DNA from: Chara braunii
Lineage: Eukaryota > Streptophyta > Charophyceae > Charales > Characeae
DNA length: 29,650 nt
Assembly (NCBI GenBank): GCA_003427395.1
Contig: BFEA01000055.1
Coordinates: forward strand, 3,809,727 to 3,839,376
Direction of reading: 5' to 3'
Every line of letters starts with the position of its first letter. The first letter of the stretch is position 1. The translations under genes and the position numbers were made by a program. The notes under the pieces were generated by a model. That model did not search any database. It saw only the letters and a program-made list of their open reading frames with translations, and was not told where the DNA came from. Positions 8,289 through 17,537 of this stretch are shown in pieces.

Positions 8289-8745
8289 AAGAGGCAGCGT
8301 CCAGTTATTCATTCATTCAGACTGTGAGCCGTGCGGAAGTGCTGCCTGAGCGACTTGTGCAAGGAGGTCTGCAGGTGCCCGAGGAAGAAATGGGCAGTGA
8401 GGGAGACGAAGCAGCCATACCGCTTGGTTAGTAGGAGAGGTAGAAAGCAGCCATAGCTGCTCTAGGTTAGAGATAGGCTATAACCTGTGCGTGAGTGTGA
8501 AGTGGAGTGTGTGCGTGTGTGGGACATCCAGGGAGATCCAGAGTAGCGTGTGTGTGAACAGCTGCTGAGGATACAGTGTCGGAAGGTTGTTGTCAGGGCG
8601 CACAGGCGCCATAGCCATTCGAAGCAAGTTTGAAGCTGAACTGTGTTCTTGGCCTTGATATCTCTGAGCTTTGTGTGGGCGCCTGGCGCCAGTGTAATTG
8701 CCATCTGTTTTCATGCATGCTGAGTAAGAAAGAAGACGAGTCTGA

Positions 8746-9080
8746 TTGCATTTTTTTTGCTTGCTATCCTTCTGTCCTGAGTGTCCTCCTTCTCTCCCTC
8801 CAGCTTCATCTCCTTATTCTCCCCCTTCCCTCTCTCCTCTTAGCCCCTTTTCCTCCGTCCACTTTTTGACTCTGCTTTGCTTTCTGATGTTCAGCTCTTC
8901 TCTTCTGGGGAGGAAGAGGGGTGATGGGGTGACGGAAGGAAGTGGAGGAGGGAAGAGTGTGGGAGGGGGCACAGTTTGCATAAGGAGGTGAAGGTGGGAG
9001 AGAAAGGGCGAGGCAGTGGGAGAGGGGGTTGGGCCTGGTGATTTCGTGAGATAAGAGGGAAGGGAGTGGGTGTGTATTTC
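8746..9080. repeat. Pyrimidine-rich block followed by purine-rich block
   Basis: 8746-8880 is almost all C/T on the plus strand (CTCCTTCTCTCCCTCC and similar); 8900-9075 is almost all G/A (GGGGAGGAAGAGGGG and similar). There is no gene here. The opposite strand asymmetry either side of about 8890 makes the two blocks loosely complementary. Confidence 0.7.
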
Positions 9081-9253
9081 ACTTTTCTCTTCATTCAACA
9101 AATCTGGTCGGTTTTCATTTTGTTGTGAAATCCAAATTTTATATCCTCTAATTGTAATTGAAATTCCCTAAATTCGAAATCGCAAGATTAATCTTCATAT
9201 ATTCTCTGTTCATCTTCACTCATCTCCATTCATCAACTTATCATCATCCTAAT

Positions 9254-9291
9254 CATCAAGTTAATCATGAGCCTAATCACCAACTTATCAT
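9254..9291 (+). repeat. 37-bp direct repeat, left copy
   Basis: CATCAAGTTAATCATGAGCC followed by TAATCACCAACTTATCA recurs with few changes at 10239-10277. The two copies bracket a GC-rich block of about 950 bp inside AT-rich surroundings. Confidence 0.7.
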
Positions 9292-10238
9292 CTCCTAATC
9301 ATCAATGCGAGGCTCAAGGCCTCGATATGCCCTACTGGGCCCTATCTTCAGGACAGTCGGCCACCCTAAGTGAAGGCAGGCCCGACTAAGGCCTACAGGC
9401 CCTTTTTGGGGTCACCATGCAACTGGGGAAATTCAGGCAGTTGCGCAGCGCCAGTTGGTTGAGAGTGTCCAGGCCCAGGCTGCCTTTTTCACATGTAACC
9501 GAGGCAGGCCCTGGCCCAGATACGCAACATGGACCGAACACAGGTCGTGGGCAGTTGGACACGGGCAACCACCACAGGCCCAGGGCCTGATTCGTTTGGA
9601 CATGGGGCTCAGCCTCTCTGGGCCTACTGGAAGCTTCTGGGCAGGGGCCCAGCGCAGCCAGGCTTCACGCAGCAGGCAGGCCACTTCCATTTAGGAAAGT
9701 GCCTGCCCACACATTCGGCATTCGGGCACTGGCTGCATGCTGCGCAAGCACTGCTGCGCTATTCGCTGGCCAGGCCTACGCGCTCACGGGCGAGCAGGGA
9801 CAGCAGGCAGCCATAGCCGAGCTGCGCTGCATAGCTGGATGGGGCGCATGGTGGTCCTTGGGTGCACGTGGCATCTGTGAGTGGGGGATCGAGGTTGTGA
9901 GTGATACGAGAGACATACCTGGTGCTTGAGGCGAACGGCATTGGCCGAGATCTGCTCGTACTTCGGGGAGCTGTTGACGTCACCAGCGGCATTGTAGATA
10001 GGCTAGATAGGATCTGCCATTTGTAGTCGGGGTGCAGAGCGCCAGATAGGATGTCGACATTGGTTCTTTGTTGATGATGATGAGACTATTCCAACATTGT
10101 CACTTATGAGCTTTTGCTGTGCTCTTATTTGGTGGAACTCGTGTTGCAATTCTGCTTTTGGTTTGAGGTCACGACTATCTGGTCTCATGTGTATGATGCT
10201 GCTTGGTTTCTGAAGTTAGCTATCGCTCATTTTCCTTG
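9292..10238. other. GC-rich block of unknown origin between the direct repeats
   Basis: About 9303-9960 is rich in GGCC, AGGCCC and GCAGGC, unlike the AT-rich DNA on both sides. Short open frames exist on both strands (for example 9455-9694 plus, 9433-9690 minus) but none shows a recognisable domain or a coding signature. It could be a decayed LTR or a non-autonomous insertion. Confidence 0.5.
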
Positions 10239-10277
10239 CATCAACTTAATCGTGAGCCTAATCACCAACTTGATAAT
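10239..10277 (+). repeat. 37-bp direct repeat, right copy
   Basis: CATCAACTTAATCGTGAGCC followed by TAATCACCAACTTGATA is about 90% identical to the copy at 9254-9291. Confidence 0.7.
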
Positions 10278-10609
10278 ATTCTAATAAATTCCTAACCCAT
10301 TGAATTTCACAATCTTTATCTCTTTATTGGAGTTTATTCTTCTTAACTAGACTTACTCAAAGGTATTGTTTCAATACCTAAATACCTAAATTCTAAATTC
10401 ACCTTTCTCAATTTCAATTGCCAAGTACTTATTAAAAACCCTATGATTCCATAAAATACTTAAAAATCCTAAATATCGACTATCATCAATCTCAATTCTA
10501 AACATCAAATTGAATCTGCTAAATTTCCATCTTCAATTCTTATGTCAGTAGCTTCTTTAGGTCTCAATTGACCAGTACTCTGCTTATGATCGGTAGGGGT
10601 GGGTCTGGA
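10278..10609. other. AT-rich spacer
   Basis: AT-rich sequence without coding potential, repeats or motifs that I recognise. Confidence 0.6.
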
Positions 10610-12132
10610 ATATTTCTTATGCTTATTTCAGTAAATTTTGTAGGACGGTGGGAGGAAGGAGAGCACTACTCTGCAGGGGTTCACAAGGCGGGAGGTGAAT
10701 GCCCTGGAGGGGGTAGGAGCAGAGTTTGGGATTGCTCTGTTCTGGGGTTGGGACTGAAATGTCCCAGTGAAGGCAGATAAAGGGCAAGGGAAAGGCAGGT
10801 GCATACTTCGGGCGGCCCGGGGCAGGAACTGGATGCCCTGGAGGGATGGGGATAAGGGAGGGGTCTGTCCCACACTGGAGCCGAGGAGTGGTTAATTAGT
10901 GTGGCCCTTTTTGGGTGGAGGCAACGAGGGATAGGGTGAAAGGGAGAGCTGGGAAAATTCTATGATCAGCGCCTTCTGCTTATCAACATTCAATCCATAC
11001 TAAGCATTACTATTCATCAACATTTGTGGACTCTTCAAAATTTTACAGAAACCAAATCCAAAATTTCAGGTGGCAGTATTGGCTCAGTTGTCTTCAGATG
11101 TAGCTGTAATGTTTACTGGTCTAGGTTAACCGATGATAGAACGATGCTGGCCGGTGCTGGGGCATTTGCCCTGTAACCTGTACAAGCGGGAGCGTGAGGC
11201 CTTGTAGAGAGGTTTGGGGATTCCCCGAGGGTGGAAGGCAATCCAGTGGCTGACTGGAGACTACTGCCCGGACAACAATGATTGGAGCTGAGGTAGGTCG
11301 CGTTGCCCTTTAGCCTAGTCTGTTGGGGGTGTGAGACCGGTAGGCCTGGCAGAGATGACAACATAGCTAAGTTTGGAGTTGGCTAGGTCGATAGTGACAC
11401 CTGGAATGAGGGGTTGGGTCGAGGTAGGGTTCAGAGTTCTTCATGAATTTCTCAAGAATCACCAGCAATCATCGTTAGTCATGGATTACCTCAGGCTTTT
11501 ACAGAAACTGGATCTACGATTTCAGGGGCGGTAGAGGCTCGTCTAAAGTCAGACGGAGCTGTGTTGTTCTGTGGGCTGGGTTAGCGGATGCCCGAACGAT
11601 GTCGGCCAGAGCTGGGGCACTTGCCCTGTAGACTGTTTAGGCAAGGGCATCAACTGCCATCAAGCTTAGTAAAGAGATATGGGGGAGATTCGTCGAGGGT
11701 GGAAGGCAATCCAGTGGCTAACTGGAGGCTGCTACTAGGACAACGATGGTCAGTGCTGGGGCGGGTCATGCTGCCCTGAAGCCTAGCATGTTGGGGGTGT
11801 GAGGCCCATTATAGGCCTGGGATTGAAAATAGAACAACAAAGTTTGGTTTCGGAGAGGTGACAACGTCACTTGGAATGTCGGGTTTGGTGGAAGTACTGG
11901 TAGGGTGGTTAACATATTTTCATAGCATCTTCTGAAAATTTTCTTAACCGAAGTTGAGTAACGGCTTCGATATACTGAAAGTCATCCTCCAGTCATGAGT
12001 CCAATGTTCATTGTTTTAATCTTATCATAAGGGATGCTGGGCCCAATTCCCAGCACGTGCTGCTCCCCCACGAATAGATCCGAGCGTTTTTGCTTTAAAA
12101 CAAAAAAAGAAAAGAAAAGAAAAGAAAAAAGT
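10610..12132 (+). repeat. Family R copy a: A-tailed retroposon-like repeat with a duplicated body
   Basis: The copy has four parts. A purine-rich 5' segment (10610-10950, reverse complement of the segment at 13035-13425). Two body units (about 10980-11440 and 11445-11940), both with TTTTACAGAAAC...ATTTCAGG and twice with the module GA(C/T)GaTGcTGGCCgGtGCTGGGGC...GCCCTGTA. A 3' segment with CTTAACCGAAG and the signature CCCAGCACGTGCTGCTCCCC near 12049-12066. Last, an A-rich tail (12098-12131, AAAAG repeats). The signature followed by an A-rich tail recurs in copies c and d, so the family behaves like a LINE or SINE product. No reverse transcriptase is visible in it. Confidence 0.65.
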
Positions 12133-12600
12133 TTCCATTTCCTTCCCACAACATACGCTATCAATACTGTATGGGGCTGGATAGATCAGTTGTGAGCTTT
12201 CCTGATGTGGCTGCGTTGTGCAGGGGGAAACACACAAAGAATGATGAATGATTCTGCATAAATGTTGCTTCACAATCAATGGTGGCTTCTTAGTTTAGGT
12301 GGGATGTGAGTTTTAAGGAAATCTGGAAGTTTCATGTTTGCACATTTTCTGATTTGTCTTCTTCTCTCAGCCTCGAAATCATTCAACCAATCAGTCATTC
12401 AATGCATATATGGATCAATCCACCAACGAGGAACCAGAAAAGAAGATCAAGAAGAAGGACAACAAAGACAACAATAGGCAATTATAATCTTTTTATTTTT
12501 ATTTTTATTTTTATTTTTGTTTTTATTTTTTGTTTGGAAAATCCGAAACCATTGAACGGCTTCGATTAAGGGGATAATAAAACTGAGTATGAACCATACC
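12133..12600. other. Unassigned spacer with a (TTTTTA)n microsatellite
   Basis: There is no gene here. TTTTTA-type hexamer repeats run from 12490 to 12534. The short frame 12306-12569 is closed by that repeat and resembles no known protein. Confidence 0.7.
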
Positions 12601-12650
12601 TAACCTTGCAACGTATTATTCAGCCGTGAGTCCCGTGACAAGTGTTCTCC

Positions 12651-12683
12651 GAACCGTGCGAGATGGTCGCCCATCACACGGCT
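12651..12683 (-). ncRNA. Group II intron domain V, probable organelle-derived fragment
   Basis: The minus strand folds as a textbook domain V. An outer stem of seven pairs joins 12683-12677 (AGCCGTG) to 12658-12652 (CACGGTT), with the catalytic AGC triad and its canonical G-U wobble. A two-base bulge follows on the 3' side. The inner stem GATGG/CCATC (12675-12671 with 12666-12662) is capped by a GCGA (GNRA) tetraloop (12670-12667). Domain V is the catalytic heart of group II introns, found in mitochondria, plastids and bacteria. The surrounding 12560-12728 is probably part of the same fragment, but a domain VI or exon could not be assigned. A nuclear copy most simply means a transferred organelle sequence. 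Confidence 0.7.
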
Positions 12684-12728
12684 GTCCAACCTGAGTGCCA
12701 AGCCTTACACTGCTATTGACGCTAACAT

Positions 12729-13430
12729 CTATTTCAAATCAGAACTAGGTGTCCTGCTCAAGCTCCCAGATCCGACCCCGGTCGTACTCCCCCAATCTGC
12801 TAGGATACAGGGCAGCGCGGCCTGCCCCGGCTCTGACCATTGCTGACCTGGCAGCAGTCCATGATTGGCCAGCGAGTCACCTTCCGACCTCCACAAAACA
12901 CCAGCTAACATAGACCCTGAACATCACGATGAGTTCGGGAATGTAATCCAACTCCAACGCCAAATAAATCCTGGGTTCAGCTCCAGAAAAAATCTGGAGT
13001 GATCCATGATGATGTAGATAAACCAGATATGGAAATATCTCCCCCCCTCCTGCTAACCCCCCTGCCCCTCTGTTGCCTCCACGAAAAAGGACTGGCAGTG
13101 CCCTGATCACGAGCACCCCTCATCGGCCCCAACTTTGGACACACCTGCCTCCCTCCCCTGTTCTCGCAAAATCATCCACTTCCCACCCAAAGTATGCTTC
13201 TATCACCCCCTTGCCTTTACCTGCCACCACTGGGGCATGATGCCCTCCCATTTATATCCCTGCCCAAGAAAAAGCAACCCTCAAGATCTACACCCACGCC
13301 CTCCAGGTTGTTCACCTCCCTCCTTGTGATGCCCCTGCAGAGTAGGGCTCCCTCCCTCAAAACGAACCCCCAACCAGGCCAGATAGGAATCTTTGATGCA
13401 TAAGAGGAGATAAAATAAGAAGATAGAAAA
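12729..13430 (-). repeat. Family R copy b, inverted relative to copy a and truncated
   Basis: Read on the minus strand, 13425-13035 matches the purine-rich 5' segment of copy a (GTTGCCTCCAC, AAGTATGC, CCCTGCAGAGTAG landmarks on the plus strand). 13020-12729 matches the body (GGAAGG...GGCCAATC, AATGGTCAGAGCCGGGGCAGG, GCCCTGTATCCTAGCAGATTGGGGG split over the unit). The 3' signature and A-tail are missing; the copy stops where the group II intron fragment begins. Copies a and b together form a large imperfect inverted repeat. Confidence 0.55.
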
Positions 13431-13790
13431 TTCCCCTCTCCCCCTGCCTCTCCGCTGCCTCCACCGATAACAAGAACTATGATCACCAACTCTACTTATC
13501 AGCCCCAACTCGAGACTGACCTACTTTCTCTCCAGACTCCCACCAAGGCATCAGTTCCACCTAAAGTATGCCTCGGACTACCCCTTGCCCTAGCCTGCCA
13601 TAGCCAGGAGCTGATGCTGACCAGACATCTCTCCCAGCCCCAGATTTCAGCATCCCCCAAAATCTTCCCTCACCCCTACGGGGCCTTCACTTCCCACCTT
13701 GCGAAAGCCGCTGCAGAGTAGAGCTCTCCTTCTGAAACCGCCTACAAATCCTTCATAAAACAGCATCCGCACGCCATGAGGAGAGACAGA
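13430..13790 (+). repeat. Tandem second copy of the family R pyrimidine-rich segment
   Basis: The segment from about 13435 (CCCCTGCCTC...GCTGCCTCCACCG) repeats the order of landmarks seen from 13065: CAGCCCCAACT, AAGTATGC, CTTGCC, TTCAC(C/T)TCCC, GC(C/T)GCAGAGTAG. The period is close to 390 bp. Divergence is high, so the duplication is old. Confidence 0.6.
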
Positions 13791-14088
13791 GATGAATGAA
13801 GGAAAAGATTGATGAAGACCACAGATCCGAAGGAAATTCAGGTTTGCGCCCTGATAATCCGATGATGATGATGACCTGCAGCCTAATGATGATAATGCAC
13901 CACCCTAGAGAAGGATGACAAATCAGCACCATGGCGTTAAAGGCTGATCAAGATGAAGATGACGATGATAATGGCGAATGTCGCCGTGGAAAAAAAAATG
14001 ATGACAAATGGCGCCCTAAGAAAAGCACCCCGCAGAAACGAGAAAAAAAAAAGAAAAAAAGGAATGAAAATGGCAAAAAAAGTCGTGA
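13791..14088. repeat. Degenerate GATGA-rich minisatellite, left of the gypsy insertion
   Basis: The tract is rich in GATGATGA, AAGATGA and (A)n runs with AATGGCG-type spacers, and continues to the right of the inserted element at 22838. A short open frame (13931-14155) crosses into the LTR and is only a product of this composition. Confidence 0.6.
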
Positions 14089-14089
14089 T
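14085..14089. repeat. Target site duplication of gypsy element 2, left copy
   Basis: GTGAT just outside the left LTR matches GTGAT at 22838-22842 just outside the right LTR. The fifth base may belong to the LTR, so the duplication is four or five bases, as is usual for Ty3/gypsy integrases. Confidence 0.65.
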
Positions 14090-15489
14090 ACTATGATCCT
14101 GGCCAATTTCGAAGTACACATTCATGAAAGTCCCATTGCAAAAAGAAGTGAATGAGCTTGAGAGGAGAGAGAAGGAAAGAAGAAGAAGAAGAAGATGAAA
14201 GAAAGAAGAAGAAGATGTACACCAGCAAAGACCAATGAGAATTCGCTTCTTCTTCGCCAACCACTCTCCTCCTCCTTTTCTTCTCCCCTCGTATTCAAAC
14301 AACAAATAATAGTAATGTTGAATGGCTGAACCAGAATCAATGTCTGAATCTCTCTTCTACTGCAGGTATCACGTGAGGTCCACCATAGCCATGGCCACCC
14401 TTCTCCTTCCTCCTCAAAGGCCGAGGCTATGGCGGACTACCAGGGCATTGCCCTGCTGTGCAAAGGACAACACAAAGCAGCTATGGCTGCTTCTGTTCAG
14501 GGCGCCATGCCCGACTCTGCCTCAAAGCTTCTTGGTGGAGCTCTACCGCAGCGGGACCTTCCAGATGAAGCGTCCACCAAGGTGATGGAGACGGCGTCCA
14601 CCATAGCCAGGTAGGCCCCCTGGCGCTCCCCTCTACTAGCCTCCTCCTTCCTCCTCCTCCTGCCCTGCTCCTTCCACCATAGCCATGGTGGAGAGCTGGG
14701 CGCTCCTCCTCCTCCAAGCGCTGCTTGCTGCTAGTGCTGGTCCGCCGGTCGCTCCAGCAGCGTGTCGCCAAACTTGTACGCCAACAAATGAGGAGGAGCA
14801 GTTCGCTCCTCCTGGAGATATAGCGGCCTGCTTGCCTCTTGGGTGGTGACTTCCTAGGCCGCGTGGCCTCCCGGCGACCGGTGCTCCTCCCTTTCGGAGG
14901 GAAACATCATTGCAGACTCTGCTATTGCCCGTACAGGCCCTAGACTCAGACTGGCTGGACTGGTACCCGCCTAGACCTAGCCTGCAAGTACTGGGCCTGG
15001 CGACTGAAGGCTGTAATGCCAGGCCAGGCATCCGACCTCTACAACAACCTGGGTTGGGCCCCTTCGTAGATATGATCCCAGCTAGTGGGGTCAGATCGCG
15101 TTGGGTACCCAAAAATGCAAACTTTTGTCTTCTTCTGCTCGTCCTCGAGTACCCGGCACATCTAGCTCTACTTGGTGTGGTACCGGCCTACCTGCTACTT
15201 GAGTGTTTTTCTGCTGCTCTAATCGCCACGGGCCTCTTTCCCCCCCACTTGAGTCTTTTCCCCGTTGCAACCCTCAATGTCACGGCCACAGTTAAGTACT
15301 GGCCCGTTGGGCCGCCCGTACGGACGTGCAATCGACAAGCACTCAGACAGGCATTCAGACCAGCAAGCACGCACACACACAAACTTAGAAAACTCAGCAA
15401 CAAGCGGGAAACTCAGCAAGGCATTCATTCCATTAGCCAAACTCACAAATCAGTTGTGTGTCTCAGGCCGTGTTTGGCAGGTTCTTACA
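14089..15489 (-). repeat. 3' LTR of gypsy element 2
   Basis: On the minus strand it starts TGTAAGAACCTGCC at 15489 and ends near 14089 (TATGATC on the plus strand, terminal G mutated). It is about 1.4 kb. Compared with the other LTR it has an extra segment of about 113 bp at 14999-15111. It contains the purine-rich GAGAGGAGAGAGAAGGAAAG stretch, AAAGGCCGAGGCTA and a run of CA/AC repeats, all shared with 21511-22837. Confidence 0.92.
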
Positions 15490-15502
15490 CTAACCCCCCC
15501 TA
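15490..15502 (-). other. Polypurine tract of gypsy element 2
   Basis: The minus strand reads AGGGGGGGTTAG directly before the LTR start TGTAAGAACC. A G-rich run abutting the 3' LTR is the plus-strand primer site of LTR retrotransposons. Confidence 0.8.
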
Positions 15503-15589
15503 AAGAGTGAGGTCCCTTCGAGCGAGTAACTGATTCTGAGTCCCTGACATTCACGTCGTAAGCAAACAGAGCAAAGAGATTCCGTGAGT

Positions 15590-16428
15590 AATCAGTGGGA
15601 GTGAATTTTGCAGAGATCGTGGGGACAACATCGAAATATATTTGTCGTTCGTATGCTTTCACAACGCGTTGCACAACAATTTGTTCTTAGAGATCTAGTA
15701 GAGATTGCTCAAAGGGTGGTCCATGAAATGAACTTGATATTGTCTGTTACATCCCTCCCCAACGTGGTTTTTAATTTTATCTATCTTGTGACCGCCATTG
15801 ATTGCACAAGGGATCATGTTCTCATGGTATTCAAAGGATTTAGCGTCACGATATATAAACAACTTTGACGCGTGAAAGACTGGGTATGTACGCAGATGAG
15901 GGACGCTGCAATTGCGTATGAAGGACCAAACTTATCATCACCAATCACATCTAGAACTTCCCACGGACCCTAATAGAGAGGGAGAAGTTTGTCTGACTCC
16001 CCCTCTTCTTCCGGAAACTCGAACATCTTGACCCAGACATAACTTCTCACTTCGATAGTCGAAGGTGTGCGCTTCCTATTCGCATGATGGATCATGGAGT
16101 GTTGTCGCTTGGTCGTTGCTGCAATGGCAACCTTGAGCAAGCGATCATACTTAGCGCTGAAGCCAGGATTGTCAGACGTTAGACCAACGGACTGCTTGAA
16201 TAATAAGTAGGAGTAGAGTGCATTGCGTATCTTCCAACCGTAATGCAGCCTATTTGGCGTCATGCCGGTGGAAGAATGGATGGAGTTGTTGTACAACCCC
16301 TTGAGTGAATACAACTCTTCATCCCATGTTTCCTGATCCAGTATGATTGAGGCACGGAGAGTTTGAAACACGGTCTGATCAATTTCCTCAGCCAAACCGT
16401 TGGCTTCAGGATGTCGACCAGATGTCAT
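15590..16428 (-). pseudogene. Integrase C-terminal half and chromodomain-like tail, gypsy element 2
   Basis: From 16428 to 15970 the frame opens inside the integrase core with MTSGRHPEANGLAEE, where the catalytic Glu context (normally DGQ.E) is altered. It continues with the post-core pattern YNNSIHSSTGMTPNRLHYG and the SH3-like VRSYVWVKM motif, and stops at a TAG after LLPLY. Downstream minus-strand sequence to about 15590 still shows degenerate GPWEVL, VFHASKLF and HKIDKI-like pieces in shifting frames, the remains of a chromodomain-type tail. Confidence 0.75.
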
Positions 16429-17107
16429 CCTCAGTTTGAGGCAAGGGAGTCGAGATGTGAAGTCCTTTCATTCAGTACTTATGAAGCGCGGGTCCCGATC
16501 ACTCACAAGGGTTTTCGGGGTCCCGAACTGCAGAATGTACTTCTGGTGGAACGCACAGATCACGAGTTCAGTTGCGACATGAAGTGGCAATGAAATCATA
16601 TTAAGAATACTGGAAAAATGGTCAACAATCACCATCACTTGCGAATAACCATTCTTGTAGTATTTCCCATTCTACGAAGCCGATAGAGACGGAGTCTCCA
16701 GGACCGTCGGGAATGTGAGGAGGTTTGAGCAGCCCCATGGGTTTTTGCCTCGATGGTTTGATTCGCTGATAGACTTGACACTGAGTCACAAACTTTTCAG
16801 CGGATCCTTTCATACGAGGCTAGTCAAATTGTTGTAATAGGTTTCCATAGGTTTTTGCAATGTCAAGTTGTCCACTCCGACCACGAGCCAAATCCAAGAA
16901 GTGTGTGCCGAGAGGCTCATGGTTGGGTACACACAAACGGTCATTCTTTCTATAGCATTGGAAAACCAGTCCTTCACATTCGTGAAAATCAGACCGACTG
17001 CTGCAGTCAGCCCGCAAATTCTTAAGAATTTGACTGAGGTCCGGATCCTTGGCAGTTCGTTCTACGAGTTCCTCCTTTAGTTTCTTCCGGAGGTCGTAGG
17101 AGTTCAC
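16429..17107 (-). pseudogene. Integrase zinc finger and catalytic core, gypsy element 2
   Basis: 17107-16820 holds the RNase H-integrase linker and the first half of the zinc finger (RSGQLDIAKTYGNLLQQF). 16813-16622 holds its second half, CQVY, where the second Cys of the usual CxxC is lost. Further on in other frames are VMVIVDHF-like remnants and an intact VSDRDPRF near 16490-16510, then a TGA before the next segment. There are at least three interruptions. Confidence 0.75.
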
Positions 17108-17516
17108 AAGGTCTGCAACGAGTTAACGTAGGAGATAAGGTGGTTTGCTCCTTGATCCATTTCAAGCTTTCATGATCCGAGAAGACCTTGAAATGGGGTC
17201 CCAAAAGATATTGCTTCCAATGGTTCAATGCCTCGCGTAGAGCATAAAGCTCGCGTATGTAGGTGGAGATAGCTACCTTTTCGCTGGGCATGCATTTGTT
17301 GTAGTATTCGAGAGGCCGCAAACCATCACTATCATCTAGTTGCAGCACTACGCCAATCCCATTTTGACTCGCATTCGTGGTGACTATGAATGTGAGTTGG
17401 GAGTCTGCAATGTGGACCACATAATAACTTACCACGGCATCTTTCACGGCTCGAAAAGTGGTCTCACATGTTGCATCCCACGTGTAAGATATGTTCTGGC
17501 TTGTTAGTTTAGACAA
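17022..17516 (-). pseudogene. RNase H of gypsy element 2
   Basis: The frame reads YTWDATCETTFRAVKDAV, then FIVTTNASQNGIGVVL, where the first catalytic Asp of the usual TDAS is now Asn. It continues RPLEYYNKCMPSEK, YIRELYALREALNHWKQYLLG, FKVFSDHESLKW (SDH intact) and then leaves the homologous frame near residue 134. The linker between connection and RNase H upstream (17517-17540) is frame-shifted. Confidence 0.8.
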
Positions 17517-17537
17517 CAGTCGAGCAATGATAGAAAA

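Larger units (their letters stand above)
4440..8713 (+). mobile_element. Ty3/gypsy element 1, 5'-truncated, chromodomain type
   Basis: Protease remnant, RT, RNase H, integrase and a chromodomain-like C-terminus follow in the usual Ty3/gypsy order, then a probable 3' LTR. There is no 5' LTR, primer site, gag or protease active site, so the copy was truncated within the protease region near 4440. The pol region changes frame several times and carries in-frame stops, for example TAA at 5274 in the middle of DLK..GYHQI and TGA at 5787. It is therefore dead. The terminal chromodomain-like segment places it among the chromoviruses, whose integrase tails target heterochromatin. Confidence 0.85.
7816..8713 (+). 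repeat. Probable 3' LTR of gypsy element 1
   Basis: The segment starts TGAAAC just after a purine-rich GGCGGGAG (7808-7815), a candidate polypurine tract. It ends GTTTTCA at 8713, giving a short TGAAA/TTTCA inverted terminus. A TATA box sits about 465 bp in, as expected for U3-R-U5 order. GGGGACCTC just upstream (7788-7796) also occurs, as GGGACCTC, before the 3' LTR of the second gypsy element. No second LTR copy exists in the window, so the limits are unproven. Confidence 0.45.

Noticed and set aside
8119-8431. Short plus-strand frames inside the gypsy 1 LTR
   Set aside because: They overlap the proposed U3/R region and its TATA box, and show no protein signature.
10003-13721. Many 60-90 codon frames in the R repeats and spacers
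   Set aside because: They occur on both strands in low-complexity purine- or pyrimidine-rich DNA, and homologous copies do not keep the frames.
14322-15503. Open frames of 60-197 codons within the 3' LTR of gypsy element 2, with counterparts in the 5' LTR
   Set aside because: They are LTR sequence; matching frames in the two LTRs reflect duplication, not coding constraint, and are shifted by indels.
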